64,000 nucleotides of DNA from Pseudomonas lutea (lineage in GTDB: Bacteria; Pseudomonadota; Gammaproteobacteria; Pseudomonadales; Pseudomonadaceae). The notes beneath the pieces are model-generated. The model saw nothing but the letters and a program-made list of their open reading frames with translations. It searched no databases and had not been told where the DNA came from. A program made the position numbers and the translations under genes. Position 1 is the first letter of the stretch; each line of letters starts with the position of its first letter. The stretch lies in NCBI RefSeq assembly GCF_000759445.1, contig NZ_JRMB01000001.1:434001-498000 (forward strand), given 5' to 3'. Below are positions 28,382 to 38,058 of this stretch, in pieces.

Positions 28382-29299
28382 ATGGGCAGAAAACTGGATG
28401 CGTGTCTCAACGCAGTCAACGAAGTGGTGCTGGGCAAGGAACCTCAGGTCAGGCTCGCGTTGACCTGCCTGCTGGGCGGCGGGCATCTTCTGATTGAAGA
28501 TTTGCCCGGCATGGGCAAGACGACCCTGAGCCACACCCTGGCCCGGGTGCTCGGCCTGAGCTTTCAGCGCATTCAATTCACTTCCGATCTGCTGCCGGGG
28601 GACATCCTCGGCACCTCGGTGTTTGACCGGGAGACCGGGCAATTCACTTTTCACCCCGGACCGATCTTCGCCGAACTGGTGCTGGCGGACGAAATCAACC
28701 GCGCCACCCCCAAGAGCCAAAGCGCGCTGCTGGAAGCCATGGAAGAGGGGCAGGTCACCATCGAGGGCGCCACGCGCCTGTTGCCGGACCCGTTTTTTGT
28801 CATCGCCACACAGAACCCCTTCAGTCAGGGCGGAACGTTCGCGTTGCCCGAATCGCAGCTGGACCGTTTTTTAATGCGCCTTTCGCTGGGCTATCCCGCC
28901 CGCGCTGCGGAGAAAGCCCTGCTGCTGGGCGAATCCCGGCGCGACCTGCTGCCGCGTATCGAGCCGTTGCTGGATCACGCCGAGCTTGCCTTGCTTCAGC
29001 AAGAAGCGCGGCAGGTGCGGGCCAGCGACGCGCTGGTCGATTACGTGCTGCGCCTGGTCGATGCCACGCGCAGCCAGCCGCAATTTGCCTATGGCCTGTC
29101 GCCCCGGGCCAGCCTGGCGGTGTTGTCGGCGGCACGGGCCTGGGCGCTGCTCGCCGGCCGCGACTACGTGATCCCTGAAGACGTGCAAGCCATTCTTCCC
29201 GCGGTCATCGGCCACCGCTTGCGCGAGCGCACGGACCCGACCGGACATGGCGGCGGCGCGCTGGTGCAATGGCTACTGCGTGAGGTGCCGGTGCTGTGA
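28382..29299 (+). CDS. MoxR family AAA+ ATPase
   Basis: 305-residue AAA+ ATPase of the MoxR group, thought to act as a chaperone for assembly of membrane or periplasmic complexes. Walker A is EDLPGMGKTTL, Walker B is LVLADEINRA, sensor 1 is IATQNPF, and the SPRA motif in YGLSPRASLAVL is typical. GGGGAGG lies about 7 nt upstream of ATG 28382. It heads the operon moxR-DUF58-tgpA; the DUF58 start overlaps its stop. Confidence 0.93.
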   Translation: MGRKLDACLNAVNEVVLGKEPQVRLALTCLLGGGHLLIEDLPGMGKTTLSHTLARVLGLSFQRIQFTSDLLPGDILGTSVFDRETGQFTFHPGPIFAELVLADEINRATPKSQSALLEAMEEGQVTIEGATRLLPDPFFVIATQNPFSQGGTFALPESQLDRFLMRLSLGYPARAAEKALLLGESRRDLLPRIEPLLDHAELALLQQEARQVRASDALVDYVLRLVDATRSQPQFAYGLSPRASLAVLSAARAWALLAGRDYVIPEDVQAILPAVIGHRLRERTDPTGHGGGALVQWLLREVPVL

Positions 29300-30252
29300 T
29301 CGAACCGTTCAAACCGTACTGGCAGCGCTGGCTGGGACGCCGAATCCCGCCAGCGTCGCGGGTCGAGCTGGACCACCGCCGAATCTTTATCCTGCCCACC
29401 CGCGTAGGGGGGACGTACGCGCTCGTCCTGATTCTGCTGTTGCTGGTGTCGATCAATTACCAGAACAGCCTGGCTTACGGTTTGACCTTCCTCATGCTGT
29501 CAGTCGGTGTGCTGGCGATTCTGCACACCTATCGCAACGTCAGCGGGTTGATCCTCAGTGGCGGCCACGCACGCTCGGTGTTCGTCGGCGAGCCGGTGCA
29601 ATTGCGCTTGCGTCTTGAAAGCTCGGGTCAGGGGCATCAGGCCATTGCTCTGGGCTGGAGCAGCGAACAGCTGGAGCAGACTGACGTACCGGCCGATTGT
29701 CAGGTGGAGTTGGGCCTGACCCTGCCGGCCCTCCAGCGCGGGTGGCTGCGGGCGCCGCGGTTGCGGGTGGAGAGTGTGTTCCCGCTGGGCATCTTTCGCG
29801 CCTGGAGCTGGCTGGACCTGGAACAGACAGTGCTGATCTACCCGAGGCCGTTGGCCGGGACGATGCCGCTGCTGCAGGGCGTGCAGCCCCACGCCGAGGA
29901 CGAAGGGCACGCCACGACAGGGCCGGGCGTCGATGACTATCAGGGCCTGCGCCTGTGGCAGCCGGGTGATTCGACGCGACGCATGCACTGGAAAGCCTGG
30001 TCGCGCGGGCAGGCGCTGATGGTCAAGGAGTTCAGCGACCTCAGCGGCCACGACCTGTGCCTGGATTTCATGGCGTTGGGCGGTGACATCGAAGAACGGC
30101 TGTCGCGGCTTTGCTACTGGGTACTGGAGCTGTCCCGTCGCCAGCGGCCTTTTGCGCTGCGTCTGCCAGGCTTCGTTTCGGCCGTGGACAGCGGTGACGC
30201 CCATCGCGAGACGTGTTTGCGCCAATTGGCGCTGTACGGGGTGCGGGCATGA
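29296..30252 (+). CDS. DUF58 domain-containing protein
   Basis: 318 residues. Two adjacent N-terminal membrane helices (about residues 40-80) are followed by a cytoplasmic DUF58/VWA-like domain with the conserved VYPRP-type strand (here LIYPRPL), DDYQGLRLWQPGDSTRRMHWKAWSR around residues 212-236 (key residues G-L-R-Y-Q-P-G-D-R-I-W), and MVKEF. GTG 29296 overlaps the MoxR stop. DUF58 proteins are regular partners of MoxR ATPases and transglutaminase-like membrane proteins. Confidence 0.9.
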   Translation: MIEPFKPYWQRWLGRRIPPASRVELDHRRIFILPTRVGGTYALVLILLLLVSINYQNSLAYGLTFLMLSVGVLAILHTYRNVSGLILSGGHARSVFVGEPVQLRLRLESSGQGHQAIALGWSSEQLEQTDVPADCQVELGLTLPALQRGWLRAPRLRVESVFPLGIFRAWSWLDLEQTVLIYPRPLAGTMPLLQGVQPHAEDEGHATTGPGVDDYQGLRLWQPGDSTRRMHWKAWSRGQALMVKEFSDLSGHDLCLDFMALGGDIEERLSRLCYWVLELSRRQRPFALRLPGFVSAVDSGDAHRETCLRQLALYGVRA

Positions 30253-30265
30253 GCAGGCCACAACC

Positions 30266-32266
30266 ATGACCTCCGCAAGCCTGAGCAAGCCCATCCCGCG
30301 CGTCAGCCTCAACTGGTTGTTGATCGCCCAGGCGCTGGTGATCGTGCCGTTTTCGCTGCATGTGCCCGTGGCCTTGCTGGTCCTCTGGCTGGCGTGCTCG
30401 TTCTGGCGCATTCAGATCTTTCGGATGCGCGTGCGCATGCCCGGCACCTGGATCAAGGCGGGGCTGCTGGTCGGTACCGCCGGCGGGATTTACCTGGCGC
30501 GCGGCAGCCTGATCGGCCTGGACGCAGGGGCGGCTTTGCTGATCGCGGCCTTCGTCCTGAAGATGCTGGAAATGCAAACCCGACGCGATGCCCTGGTGCT
30601 GATTTTTCTCGGCTTTTTTTGCATTGCAGTCGGTTATCTCTTCGAAGACTCGTTGCTCTGGGGCCTGTTTACTCTGCTGCCGATCACCACGCTGCTGGCC
30701 GCGCTGATCGGCCTGCAGCAGTCGAGCGTCTCAAGCAGGCCAACCGCGACATTGAAGCTGTCCGGCAAGTTACTGCTGCAGGCCGTGCCGCTGATGGTGC
30801 TGTTGTTCCTGTTCTTCCCACGGCTTGACCCGCTGTGGTCCTTGCCGCAGCCAAGCAACAAAGCGCAGACCGGCCTTTCCGACAGCATGACGCCGGGTGA
30901 CATCGCCGAGCTGAGCAAATCCGCTGCGTTGGCGTTTCGCGCCAGCTTTGAGGGTCCGCCGCCGCCCCGTCATCAACTGTACTGGCGAGCACTGACGCTT
31001 GACCAGTTCGACGGCCGGCGCTGGTCGCAGTCTTCAAGGGCGCAGGTGCCGGATGCACCGTCCTGGCGCCGTGAAGGCCCGAGCGTGCGCTACAGCGTAG
31101 TACTGGAACCGACCGGCAAGCCCTGGCTAATGACCCTGGACGTCGGGCAAACCGATGTGGCCGGCGTGCGCCAGATGAGCGATTTCCGCTGGCAGCGTCG
31201 ACGTCCGGTTGAGCAATCGATGCTGTACAGCGCTGAGTCCTGGCCCGATGCGGTGCGCGAGACAGTGCTCAGCGAAGGCGCTCGTCTGCAGGCGTTGCAA
31301 TTGCCGGCCAGAGGCAACCCGCAGGTGCGCGAATGGGCGGCCGACCTGCACCGGCACCATGGCGCAGCCGACATGGTGGTGGATGCGCTGCTTGCGTATT
31401 TCACCGCGCAGCCGTTCCGCTACACCCTCAAGCCGCCATCCCTGGGTGCCAACAGCGTCGATGACTTCCTGTTCGGCAGCCGCGCCGGCTTCTGCGAGCA
31501 CTACGCCGGGGCGATGACCTTTGCGTTGCGTGCGGCGGGGGTGCCAGCCCGGGTTGTCACCGGTTATCAAGGCGGCGAACTGAATCCTGACGGCAACTAC
31601 CTCAGCGTGCGCCAGTTCGATGCGCACGCCTGGGTTGAATACTGGCAAGCGGGCGTGGGCTGGCGCAGTGTCGATCCTACGGCGGCGGTCGCACCGATGC
31701 GTGTCGAGCAAGGCCTTGAACAGGCGCTCGCCGCGGACGAGGAGTTCCTCGGGGACTCGCCCATGTCAGCGCTGCGCTACCGAAACCTGGCGTGGCTGAA
31801 TTCGATTCGCATGAGTTGGGACAGCCTCAATTACGGCTGGCAGCGCTGGGTGCTGGGCTATCAGGGCCAGCAGCAGCTGCAGGTACTGGGGCGCTGGTTT
31901 TCCGGGTTTCAGGCGCCGGTGTTCGCGGCGGGGGCGATGATCATTCTCGGGCTGCTGGCGCTGTGGCTGCTTAAACCGTGGCAGCGCCAGAGCGATTTCC
32001 AGTTGCGTGTGTTCAACCGTTTCGAACGTCTGCTGGCCCGGCAGGGTCTTAAGCGTCAGCCGGGTGAGGGTGCCCAGGCGTTTGCCCGGCGCGCCGGCGA
32101 GCGGCTTCCCGCACAGGCGCAGGCCATCGAAGCGTTTGTGCGGGAATTCCAGGCCCAGCGCTATGCGGGAGGAGGTGGTTCTCACGCGACGCTGCGCCAG
32201 CACCTCAAATCCCTGCGCCGCAGCTTGCCGTGGCGTTTGTCTTCGTTGAAGGACAAACAGCCTTAA
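30266..32266 (+). CDS. tgpA: Membrane-bound transglutaminase TgpA (DUF3488)
   Basis: 666 residues. Five or six N-terminal helices (DUF3488, about residues 12-200), a periplasmic transglutaminase-like core with the triad Cys410 (AGFCEHYAGAM), His454 (QFDAHAWVEYW) and Asp470 (WRSVDPTA), another helix near residues 555-575, and a C-terminal cytoplasmic tail with DUF4129-like character. The P. aeruginosa homologue TgpA was reported as essential for growth. It follows DUF58 by 13 nt. ATG 30266 is preferred since the frame from 30083 runs antisense to nothing but overlaps the DUF58 coding region by over 160 nt. Confidence 0.92.
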   Translation: MTSASLSKPIPRVSLNWLLIAQALVIVPFSLHVPVALLVLWLACSFWRIQIFRMRVRMPGTWIKAGLLVGTAGGIYLARGSLIGLDAGAALLIAAFVLKMLEMQTRRDALVLIFLGFFCIAVGYLFEDSLLWGLFTLLPITTLLAALIGLQQSSVSSRPTATLKLSGKLLLQAVPLMVLLFLFFPRLDPLWSLPQPSNKAQTGLSDSMTPGDIAELSKSAALAFRASFEGPPPPRHQLYWRALTLDQFDGRRWSQSSRAQVPDAPSWRREGPSVRYSVVLEPTGKPWLMTLDVGQTDVAGVRQMSDFRWQRRRPVEQSMLYSAESWPDAVRETVLSEGARLQALQLPARGNPQVREWAADLHRHHGAADMVVDALLAYFTAQPFRYTLKPPSLGANSVDDFLFGSRAGFCEHYAGAMTFALRAAGVPARVVTGYQGGELNPDGNYLSVRQFDAHAWVEYWQAGVGWRSVDPTAAVAPMRVEQGLEQALAADEEFLGDSPMSALRYRNLAWLNSIRMSWDSLNYGWQRWVLGYQGQQQLQVLGRWFSGFQAPVFAAGAMIILGLLALWLLKPWQRQSDFQLRVFNRFERLLARQGLKRQPGEGAQAFARRAGERLPAQAQAIEAFVREFQAQRYAGGGGSHATLRQHLKSLRRSLPWRLSSLKDKQP

Positions 32267-32287
32267 TCAACAGCCAAGGAGTGTTTA

Positions 32288-33067
32288 ATGTCAGCGATGG
32301 TTGATCACCTGGTTGCCGAGATTATCGGCCTTAACATCAAATTGCTGGCCTGCCACGCGCGGCTGGAAGCGTCCACCGACAGTGAGGCGCTGCACGACTT
32401 GCGCACCACTGTCAGGCGTCTGCGCAGCGTGCTGCGACCTCTGCGCGGTTTGCCGGGCCTGGATCAGGTCGAAGCCTCGGCAAAGGACGTCGGCGCGCTG
32501 ACCACGCCGCTGCGGGACATGCAGGTGCTGGCCGGGTTCCTGACCGAGCAGGGTTTGCCCCAGGCAGCCGCCAAGCGCGCCCAGTACCTGGAAAAAGCCT
32601 GCCCCAATGTTGCCACCTCAACCGAGCTCAATCGGTTGCTTGGCGTGCTGGACCAGCTGCCAGCACTGCTGCGCACCCAGCAGCGCAATGGTCAGCTGGA
32701 TAAGCTGCAGCAGCGCATTGAAAAGCGTCTGGACAAACAGTGGAAGCAGCTGCGCCAGGCGATGGGCGACCCCGCCCATGACCGTCACCGTCTGCGCCTG
32801 CTGATCAAACGCGTGCGCTACGCCGCCGAGGCTTATCCTGAATTGAGCCATCAGCCCCAAAATATGCAGCGTCGTTTGAAAGCGGCGCAAGGCGCGCTGG
32901 GCGACTGGCACGACCATCTGCAGTGGCTGGAGCAGGCACGGCACCAGCGGGACCTCGCGCCCTGTGTGGCGGGATGGGAGCTTGGAATTCGCCGCGCCGA
33001 GGAAAAGTCCGACGAAGTATTGGACCGGCTGTACACGGCTTGTTTTGGCAAGCATTCGCCTCGATAA
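32288..33067 (+). CDS. CHAD domain-containing protein
   Basis: 259-residue all-helical CHAD protein. Conserved His and basic residues of the family appear in ALHDLRTTVRRLRSVLRPLRG and in LRLLIKRVRYAAEAYPEL, with ALGDWHDHLQWLE near the C-terminus. CHAD domains bind polyphosphate and are often fused to CYTH phosphatase domains; no CYTH is present here or nearby. AAGGAG at 32276-32281 fixes the start. It lies 21 nt after tgpA, so it may be the last gene of that operon. Confidence 0.88.
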   Translation: MSAMVDHLVAEIIGLNIKLLACHARLEASTDSEALHDLRTTVRRLRSVLRPLRGLPGLDQVEASAKDVGALTTPLRDMQVLAGFLTEQGLPQAAAKRAQYLEKACPNVATSTELNRLLGVLDQLPALLRTQQRNGQLDKLQQRIEKRLDKQWKQLRQAMGDPAHDRHRLRLLIKRVRYAAEAYPELSHQPQNMQRRLKAAQGALGDWHDHLQWLEQARHQRDLAPCVAGWELGIRRAEEKSDEVLDRLYTACFGKHSPR

Positions 33068-33085
33068 GCACCATCGTAAAACGCT

Positions 33086-33188
33086 GAAGGCGAAGGCGAA
33101 GGCGAAGGCGAGGCAGGACAGGCAGGACAGGATGCTTTGGTCCGCAGGTTGGCACTTATAGACCCTGTCCTGCGGCGCCTGCCTCGTT
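33086..33188. repeat. Short tandem repeats and imperfect inverted repeat
   Basis: Four GAAGGC units (33086-33109) run into two AGGCAGGAC units (33111-33128). The segment 33110-33131 can pair with CCTGTCCTGCGGCGCCTGCC at about 33165-33186 (16 of 22 positions), which would make a structured 3' region after the CHAD gene. Confidence 0.6.
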
Positions 33189-33225
33189 AACATCCGTGTA
33201 CACCGCCTGCCACCCTGGAACGCGC

Positions 33226-34020
33226 ATGAAATTCTCCGAGCTGCTCGACGCCGTACGTACTCACCCCCAATCCGTAACCATCCCCGCATCCTGGGCCCAG
33301 GGGCGGGCCTGCTTCGGCGGGCTGATGGCTGCATTGGGATACGAAGCGATGCGCGCGAAGGTGTCGTCCGAGCGTCCGGTCCGCTCACTGGCAATCTGTT
33401 TTGTCGCGCCGCCAGCGATCGACACGCCCATTTCTTTTGAGGTGGAAGTGCTGCGCGAAGGCAAGGCGGTCAGCCAGGTACTGGGGCGCGCTGTGCAGAA
33501 CGGCGAAGTCATGACGTTGATTCAGGGCAGCTTCGGCGCGCCCCGGGCGTCGATGGTCTCCGTCCAGGCCGAGCCTGCGCCGGTGTTCAAGGCGGTGGGC
33601 GATATTCAGCCTTTTCCCTTCATTTCTGGCGTCATGCCGGAATACCTTCGCTACATTGATCTGCGCTGGGCTTTGGGCGGGCTGCCGTTTTCCGGGACGC
33701 CGTCCAGAGCCATTGGCGGCTACGCCCGTTTGAGGGACGTAGAGGAGGAGCCTCTGACCGAGGCGCACCTGCTCGCGCTGGTCGACACCTGGCCGCCCGC
33801 AGTGCTGCCGCATCTGAATAAGCCTGCGCCGGGGAGCTCGTTGACCTGGACGATAGAGTTTGTGCAGCCGTTACCCGCGATGACGACCCATGACTGGACG
33901 CAATATCGAGCCGAGATTGAGCACGCCCGTGACGGCTATGGACATACCGCAGCGGCGTTGTGGGGGCCACAAGGGGAGCTGGTAGCTATGAGCCGCCAGA
34001 CGGTGACGGTGTTTGGCTGA
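33226..34020 (+). CDS. Acyl-CoA thioesterase family protein (double hotdog)
   Basis: 264 residues arranged as two hotdog folds, as in TesB-like thioesterases (4HBT_3 group). The first half contains FGGLMAALGYEAM and SLAICFVAPPAIDTPISFEVEVLREGK; the second half contains LVDTWPPAVLPHLN and the conserved SLTWTIEFVQPLP strand with a terminal AMSRQTVTVFG. A CoA ester substrate is inferred from the family. ATG 33226 with GGAA upstream is preferred to the frame start at 33196. Confidence 0.85.
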   Translation: MKFSELLDAVRTHPQSVTIPASWAQGRACFGGLMAALGYEAMRAKVSSERPVRSLAICFVAPPAIDTPISFEVEVLREGKAVSQVLGRAVQNGEVMTLIQGSFGAPRASMVSVQAEPAPVFKAVGDIQPFPFISGVMPEYLRYIDLRWALGGLPFSGTPSRAIGGYARLRDVEEEPLTEAHLLALVDTWPPAVLPHLNKPAPGSSLTWTIEFVQPLPAMTTHDWTQYRAEIEHARDGYGHTAAALWGPQGELVAMSRQTVTVFG

Positions 34021-34175
34021 AAGTCGGGATCTGAAGCCTGTTCTGCCGATGAGCGGGGTTCTGATTGCAGCGTGGGCGCAGTCGCAGCTTGGTCGCGCTG
34101 CGGATTAACCTGGCAGGCGTCAGCGGAGCGGACATTCGCTGGTGACGACCTGGAACCGTTTCACGCAGAGGCCGT

Positions 34176-34397
34176 TTACTGGCCTCTGGCTTTGATGGCT
34201 TGGGCTGCGACCAGACCTAAAATGCCGATGGCGGCTGAGGTCAGGCTGCTGCTCAGGGCACCGTCCAGCAACAGCAGGCCGGAAACAATGGACAGCGGGA
34301 ACGCCAGTGACGACAGCACAGCGTTAGAAGGCAGACCTTCCTTGCGCGACCCGCTGAAGAATTCCCCGATATGAAGATCCGTAATGAACTTGGGCAT
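34176..34397 (-). CDS. Small two-helix membrane protein, unknown
   Basis: 73 residues, starting MPKFITDLHIGEFFSGSRKE, with two predicted membrane helices (about residues 26-44 and 49-68) and a basic C-terminus (AIKARGQ). GGGGAG about 5 nt before the ATG at 34397 is a strong ribosome binding site, which supports a real gene. It is monocistronic, downstream of tatD on the same strand. Family not recognised. Confidence 0.7.
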   Translation of the reverse strand: MPKFITDLHIGEFFSGSRKEGLPSNAVLSSLAFPLSIVSGLLLLDGALSSSLTSAAIGILGLVAAQAIKARGQ

Positions 34398-34509
34398 GAT
34401 GCTCCCCTCGTTGAAACCTGAATAAGAAGTGTTTTTGATAGAGGTGAGAATAGGCGCCAAGGTTCACTTCAGCGAATCGAGGATTGCTATCAGCCTGATA
34501 GGCGGCAGA

Positions 34510-35346
34510 TCAGCGCTCAGCGGAGGAGGGTTCGTCCGCGTGCGAGACCGTCGGCAACCCGAAGAACTCGCGAGCGCAGTCGGTGGTATGCGCTGCCACC
34601 TCGGCCGGAGTTTCTTGCCGATGCAGTGCGACTTCGCGCAGGACTTCGGGTAAGTAGGCCGGTTCGTTGCGACCGTTCTTCGGCTTGGGCCGCAAGGTGC
34701 GCGGCAGCAGGTACGGCGCGTCGCTTTCCAGCATCAGACGACCGCGCGGAATGTCCCGGACCAGAGGGTGCAGGTGTGTCCCGCGGCGTTCGTCGCAAAT
34801 CCAGCCGGTGATGCCGATGTGCAGGTCCAGATCGAGGTAGCTGAACAACGCACGCTTCTCTCCGGTGAAGCAGTGCACCACGGCCGCCGGAAGCTGATCG
34901 CGGAATTCGCGCAGGATGGCCAGCAGACGCTCATCAGCGTCGCGCTCATGCAGGAACACCGGCAGCTGCAATTCCACCGCCAAGGCCAGATGCGCTTCCA
35001 GCACTTTTTCCTGCTGCGGGCGAGGAGAAAAGTCACGGTTGAAATCCAGCCCGCATTCGCCGACGGCACACACGGATTTTTCCGCCAGCAGCGCGCTGAG
35101 CTGGCGTTCGGTTTCGTGGGTCCATGCACTTGCGGAGTGGGGGTGAATGCCGGCAGTGCTGAACAGCCGCTCGCCGCTGTCATCCAGTCGGCGCGACAGG
35201 GCAAGGGCCTGTTCGCTGCCCTCAATGTCGGTCCCGGTCAGTATCAACTGGCTGACGCCGGCCGCGTACGCGCGGTCCACGACCTCGCGTTCGCGGGAGG
35301 CGAAGCTTGCGTTGGTCAAGTTGACGCCAATGTCGATTAGTTGCAT
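34510..35346 (-). CDS. tatD: TatD family 3'-5' metallo-deoxyribonuclease
   Basis: 278-residue TIM-barrel metal-dependent hydrolase; E. coli TatD is a 3'-5' exonuclease/DNase. The start [15 protein letters not shown] matches E. coli TatD itself more than YcfH or YjjV. Metal-site motifs are [40 protein letters not shown] and [11 protein letters not shown]. The C-terminal ~15 residues after the barrel are longer than in E. coli. No other tat gene is adjacent. Confidence 0.92.
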   Translation of the reverse strand: MQLIDIGVNLTNASFASREREVVDRAYAAGVSQLILTGTDIEGSEQALALSRRLDDSGERLFSTAGIHPHSASAWTHETERQLSALLAEKSVCAVGECGLDFNRDFSPRPQQEKVLEAHLALAVELQLPVFLHERDADERLLAILREFRDQLPAAVVHCFTGEKRALFSYLDLDLHIGITGWICDERRGTHLHPLVRDIPRGRLMLESDAPYLLPRTLRPKPKNGRNEPAYLPEVLREVALHRQETPAEVAAHTTDCAREFFGLPTVSHADEPSSAER

Positions 35347-35542
35347 GGTGCTACCTTCAGGCCAGAGGCCGAGAAGAATACCAGAGCGACTGGTGCGATA
35401 AAAAACAGGCAGGCCAACTGCTTGCATCACCCACATCCTGTGACAGCGCCCGATCGGACGCACGCCGCTGCACGCGCCGTGGGCCGCCTGGCTGCCAGGC
35501 GCAGGCTTCAAGCCGCTTATTCGGCTGTTCATCGGAGCATCA

Positions 35543-36946
35543 ATGATCCGAGCCTCCCTGTTCACGCTGCTGTGCGTCGTGGCGGTTCCCGCCCATGCGT
35601 CGCCGCGGCCCGCCGGTCCGCCCGTGGTGATCAAGAAGAACCAGGTGCGTGACCTGCCTGCGATACGCAGCGCTAAAGTGTTGCGTGTGCTGGTCAACCA
35701 GAGCCGCAACAGCTCGGCAGAGGTGCAGGGTGAACCGCTGGGCGTCGAGTGTCGTCGCCTGCAAGCGTTCGAAACCTATCTCAACAGCCATGCCCGCGAT
35801 GGCCAGAAGATTTCCCTCAAGCTCATTCCCAAAGCCAAGGACCAGTTGCTTGCCGCACTGCAGCGCGGGGAGGGCGATATTGTCGCCCCGGGCGAACTGC
35901 TGGACGCCAGCGCTGCCCGCTATGTCGAGGCCACGCAACCGGTGGTCAGCCACGTGCCGCTGGTGGTGGTGGGCGTGAAAGGCGAACGCGCGCTCAAGCA
36001 CCCCGAACAGCTTTCCGGGCGCACGCTGATGCTGACCAGTGGCAGCGCGGCCGATGAAGCCATCCTGCAACTCAATCAGAAACTGGCCCTGCGCAAATTG
36101 CCGCCGGTGAAGATCGAGTGGGTCGATCCGAGCCTGGCGGTGGAAGACGTGCTGGAAATGGTTCAGGCCGGCGTTTACCACCTCACTGTGGTCGAGCAAC
36201 CCATCGCCGAACGCTGGGCGCGCGTGATGCCTAAACTGCGTGTCGACCGCGCCGCGGCCCTGAGTGAGCCAGGCGACATGAACTGGTTCGTGCGCAAGGA
36301 CGCGGTGATGCTGCGCGGTGCGGTCGATCAGTTTCTGCAAACCTATGCGCCACCCCGCAATCAGGACGTTGCGTTTCAGAACGCTTACAAGGACCGCTAT
36401 CAGATTCACAACCCGTTGGCCCGCGAAGACCGTCAGCGCCTTGAAAAGCTGCGCCCTACGCTGCAATTGCACGCCGACAAGCAGAAGATGGACTGGCTCG
36501 ACCTCGCGGCAGTGGCGTTTAAAGAGTCCGCGCTCAACCCGGTCGCCAAAGGCGGCAGCGGGGCTACCGGTTTGCTGCAGATTACGCCGTCCGCGGCGCA
36601 GCGTGTGGGCGTGGACAACATCCATGACCTGGATGGCAACGTGCAGGCGGCCAGCCGCTACATGGCGATGTTGCGCCGCACGTTCTTCGCCAGCCCGAAG
36701 ATCAACGAACGCGAACGCATGGCGTTTACGCTGGCGGCTTATAACTTGGGCCCGGAACGTGTGCAAGCCATGCGCGCCGAAGCGAAGCGGCAAGGCCTAA
36801 ACCCCAATCAGTGGTTTTTTCAGGTGGAACGGGTCGCGCTGGAGCAGGGCGGCAAGAACGTCGTCAGCTACGTCAACAGCGTGAACAAGTACTACCTGGC
36901 GTTCGACCAGGCGCGTAGTTCGCTTGAGCGTCCGTCGTCTCGTTAA
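35543..36946 (+). CDS. MltF-like lytic transglycosylase
   Basis: 467-residue exported peptidoglycan hydrolase. A signal peptide covers about residues 1-19 (cleavage AHA-S), followed by a solute-binding-like (SBP_bac_3) domain (about 45-290) and a C-terminal SLT domain with catalytic Glu328 ([11 protein letters not shown]), [10 protein letters not shown] and [10 protein letters not shown]. This is the domain order of MltF, but MltF proper is a different ortholog in Pseudomonas, so it may be a paralogue. GGAG at 35534-35537 supports ATG 35543. It is divergent from tatD. Confidence 0.88.
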   Translation: MIRASLFTLLCVVAVPAHASPRPAGPPVVIKKNQVRDLPAIRSAKVLRVLVNQSRNSSAEVQGEPLGVECRRLQAFETYLNSHARDGQKISLKLIPKAKDQLLAALQRGEGDIVAPGELLDASAARYVEATQPVVSHVPLVVVGVKGERALKHPEQLSGRTLMLTSGSAADEAILQLNQKLALRKLPPVKIEWVDPSLAVEDVLEMVQAGVYHLTVVEQPIAERWARVMPKLRVDRAAALSEPGDMNWFVRKDAVMLRGAVDQFLQTYAPPRNQDVAFQNAYKDRYQIHNPLAREDRQRLEKLRPTLQLHADKQKMDWLDLAAVAFKESALNPVAKGGSGATGLLQITPSAAQRVGVDNIHDLDGNVQAASRYMAMLRRTFFASPKINERERMAFTLAAYNLGPERVQAMRAEAKRQGLNPNQWFFQVERVALEQGGKNVVSYVNSVNKYYLAFDQARSSLERPSSR

Positions 36947-37048
36947 CCAATCTGAAAAATCGATATAAATGACGTGCATTTTGCGGTAGTAACATTCATA
37001 GATCCGATTATGATGGCGCCATTCTCAAATCAAACGGAATTAACCGCC

Positions 37049-37486
37049 ATGAACACCTCACTCAAATCGCTTTTCACTACCCACGCCGGCTTTGGCATCA
37101 CCGGACTGCGGATTCTGGTCGGCATCATCCTCATGGCCCATGGCAGCCAGAAGCTGTTCGGCTGGTTTGGCGGTTACGGCCTGGAAGGTACCGGCCAATA
37201 CATGGCCAGCCTGGGGCTCAATCCGGGCTACCTGATGGCGCTGATGTCCGGCAGCGCGGAATTCTTCGGCGGCCTGGCCCTGTTTGTGGGCTTGCTGGCA
37301 AGGCCGGCAGCGTTGGTCGTGATTGTAATGCTCGTGGTGGCGATTCTTTCGGTGCACATCCACAACGGCCTGTTCATGGCCAACAACGGGTACGAGTTTG
37401 GTTTGGCACTGATCGCCGGCGCAGTGGCCGTGCTGTTCGAGGGCGCAGGGCGGCTGTCACTGGACCGCCTGATCGCACGCCGCTGA
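37049..37486 (+). CDS. DoxX family membrane protein
   Basis: 145 residues with four predicted membrane helices. The first carries the family pattern LRILVGIILMAHGSQKLFGWFG (Gly-Ser-Gln-Lys-Leu-Phe), the second GSAEFFGGLALFVGLLARPAA, and a HIHNG loop precedes the last two helices. DoxX/YphA proteins are linked to redox or respiratory functions; the exact role here is unknown. A strong terminator follows. Confidence 0.87.
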   Translation: MNTSLKSLFTTHAGFGITGLRILVGIILMAHGSQKLFGWFGGYGLEGTGQYMASLGLNPGYLMALMSGSAEFFGGLALFVGLLARPAALVVIVMLVVAILSVHIHNGLFMANNGYEFGLALIAGAVAVLFEGAGRLSLDRLIARR

Positions 37487-37499
37487 TCGTTGCAGACAC

Positions 37500-37532
37500 A
37501 AATCCCGGGCTCGAAAGAGACCGGGATTTTTT
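37500..37532 (+). terminator. Rho-independent terminator after the DoxX gene
   Basis: 9-bp stem AAATCCCGG/CCGGGATTT with a 12-nt loop, followed by a T run to 37532. It begins 14 nt after the DoxX stop. Confidence 0.88.
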
Positions 37533-37740
37533 GTGCGTCAGGTCAGACCCTACGTTGATCGAATCAGTCGATTGACAGTGCCCGCATCGCTTCTCTAGGA
37601 TGCTGCTCATGCGCCGATTTAAACAGCTACTTGCGGGGCGCCTGATAACGCTGGCCGGTTATCGAAATTCCGCTAAAGCGCTGGTTCGGTGTTGCCTCTC
37701 ACCGCTGCCCAGCGGATCAATGAGGCAGAGAAACGACACT

Positions 37741-38058
37741 ATGAGCAGTCATTCCCACCCGCGTCCCCTCGTTCGCCTGGCACCTATTGCCAGCCAGTTC
37801 AATCGTCGTAATCCACAAATCCTTCTTGGCGGAGCCCATCAGCCGACCCTGCTGCGTTACCTGGACGGCTGGCCGCGACGACAGGGCGGCCCGCACGCCT
37901 TTCTCATTCAATTCATCGAAACCGACGACGCCCTGGAGCGCTTCAGCAACGACCAGTTCGACCTGGCCGTTATTCAGGCACCTGCAGCCGAACGCGCGCA
38001 GGCGGTGATCCACCAGCTGGTCCGCGTCGCTCGACAGGGCTTGATCACGCGCTGCTGA
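37741..38058 (+). CDS. Small conserved-looking protein, unknown
   Basis: 105 residues, soluble, with no signal peptide or membrane helix. The C-terminal half reads FDLAVIQAPAAERAQAVIHQLVRVARQG, reminiscent of a Rossmann-type strand-helix but too short for a domain assignment. In-frame ATGs at 37720 and 37741 are both possible; neither has a strong ribosome binding site. Its last 14 nt overlap the end of the convergent PI-PLC-like gene. Function not recognised. Confidence 0.6.
   Translation: MSSHSHPRPLVRLAPIASQFNRRNPQILLGGAHQPTLLRYLDGWPRRQGGPHAFLIQFIETDDALERFSNDQFDLAVIQAPAAERAQAVIHQLVRVARQGLITRC

Noticed and set aside
35540..36793. 417-residue minus-strand frame across the lytic transglycosylase
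   Set aside because: Antisense shadow with no recognisable domain; the plus-strand gene has a signal peptide, catalytic Glu and ribosome binding site.
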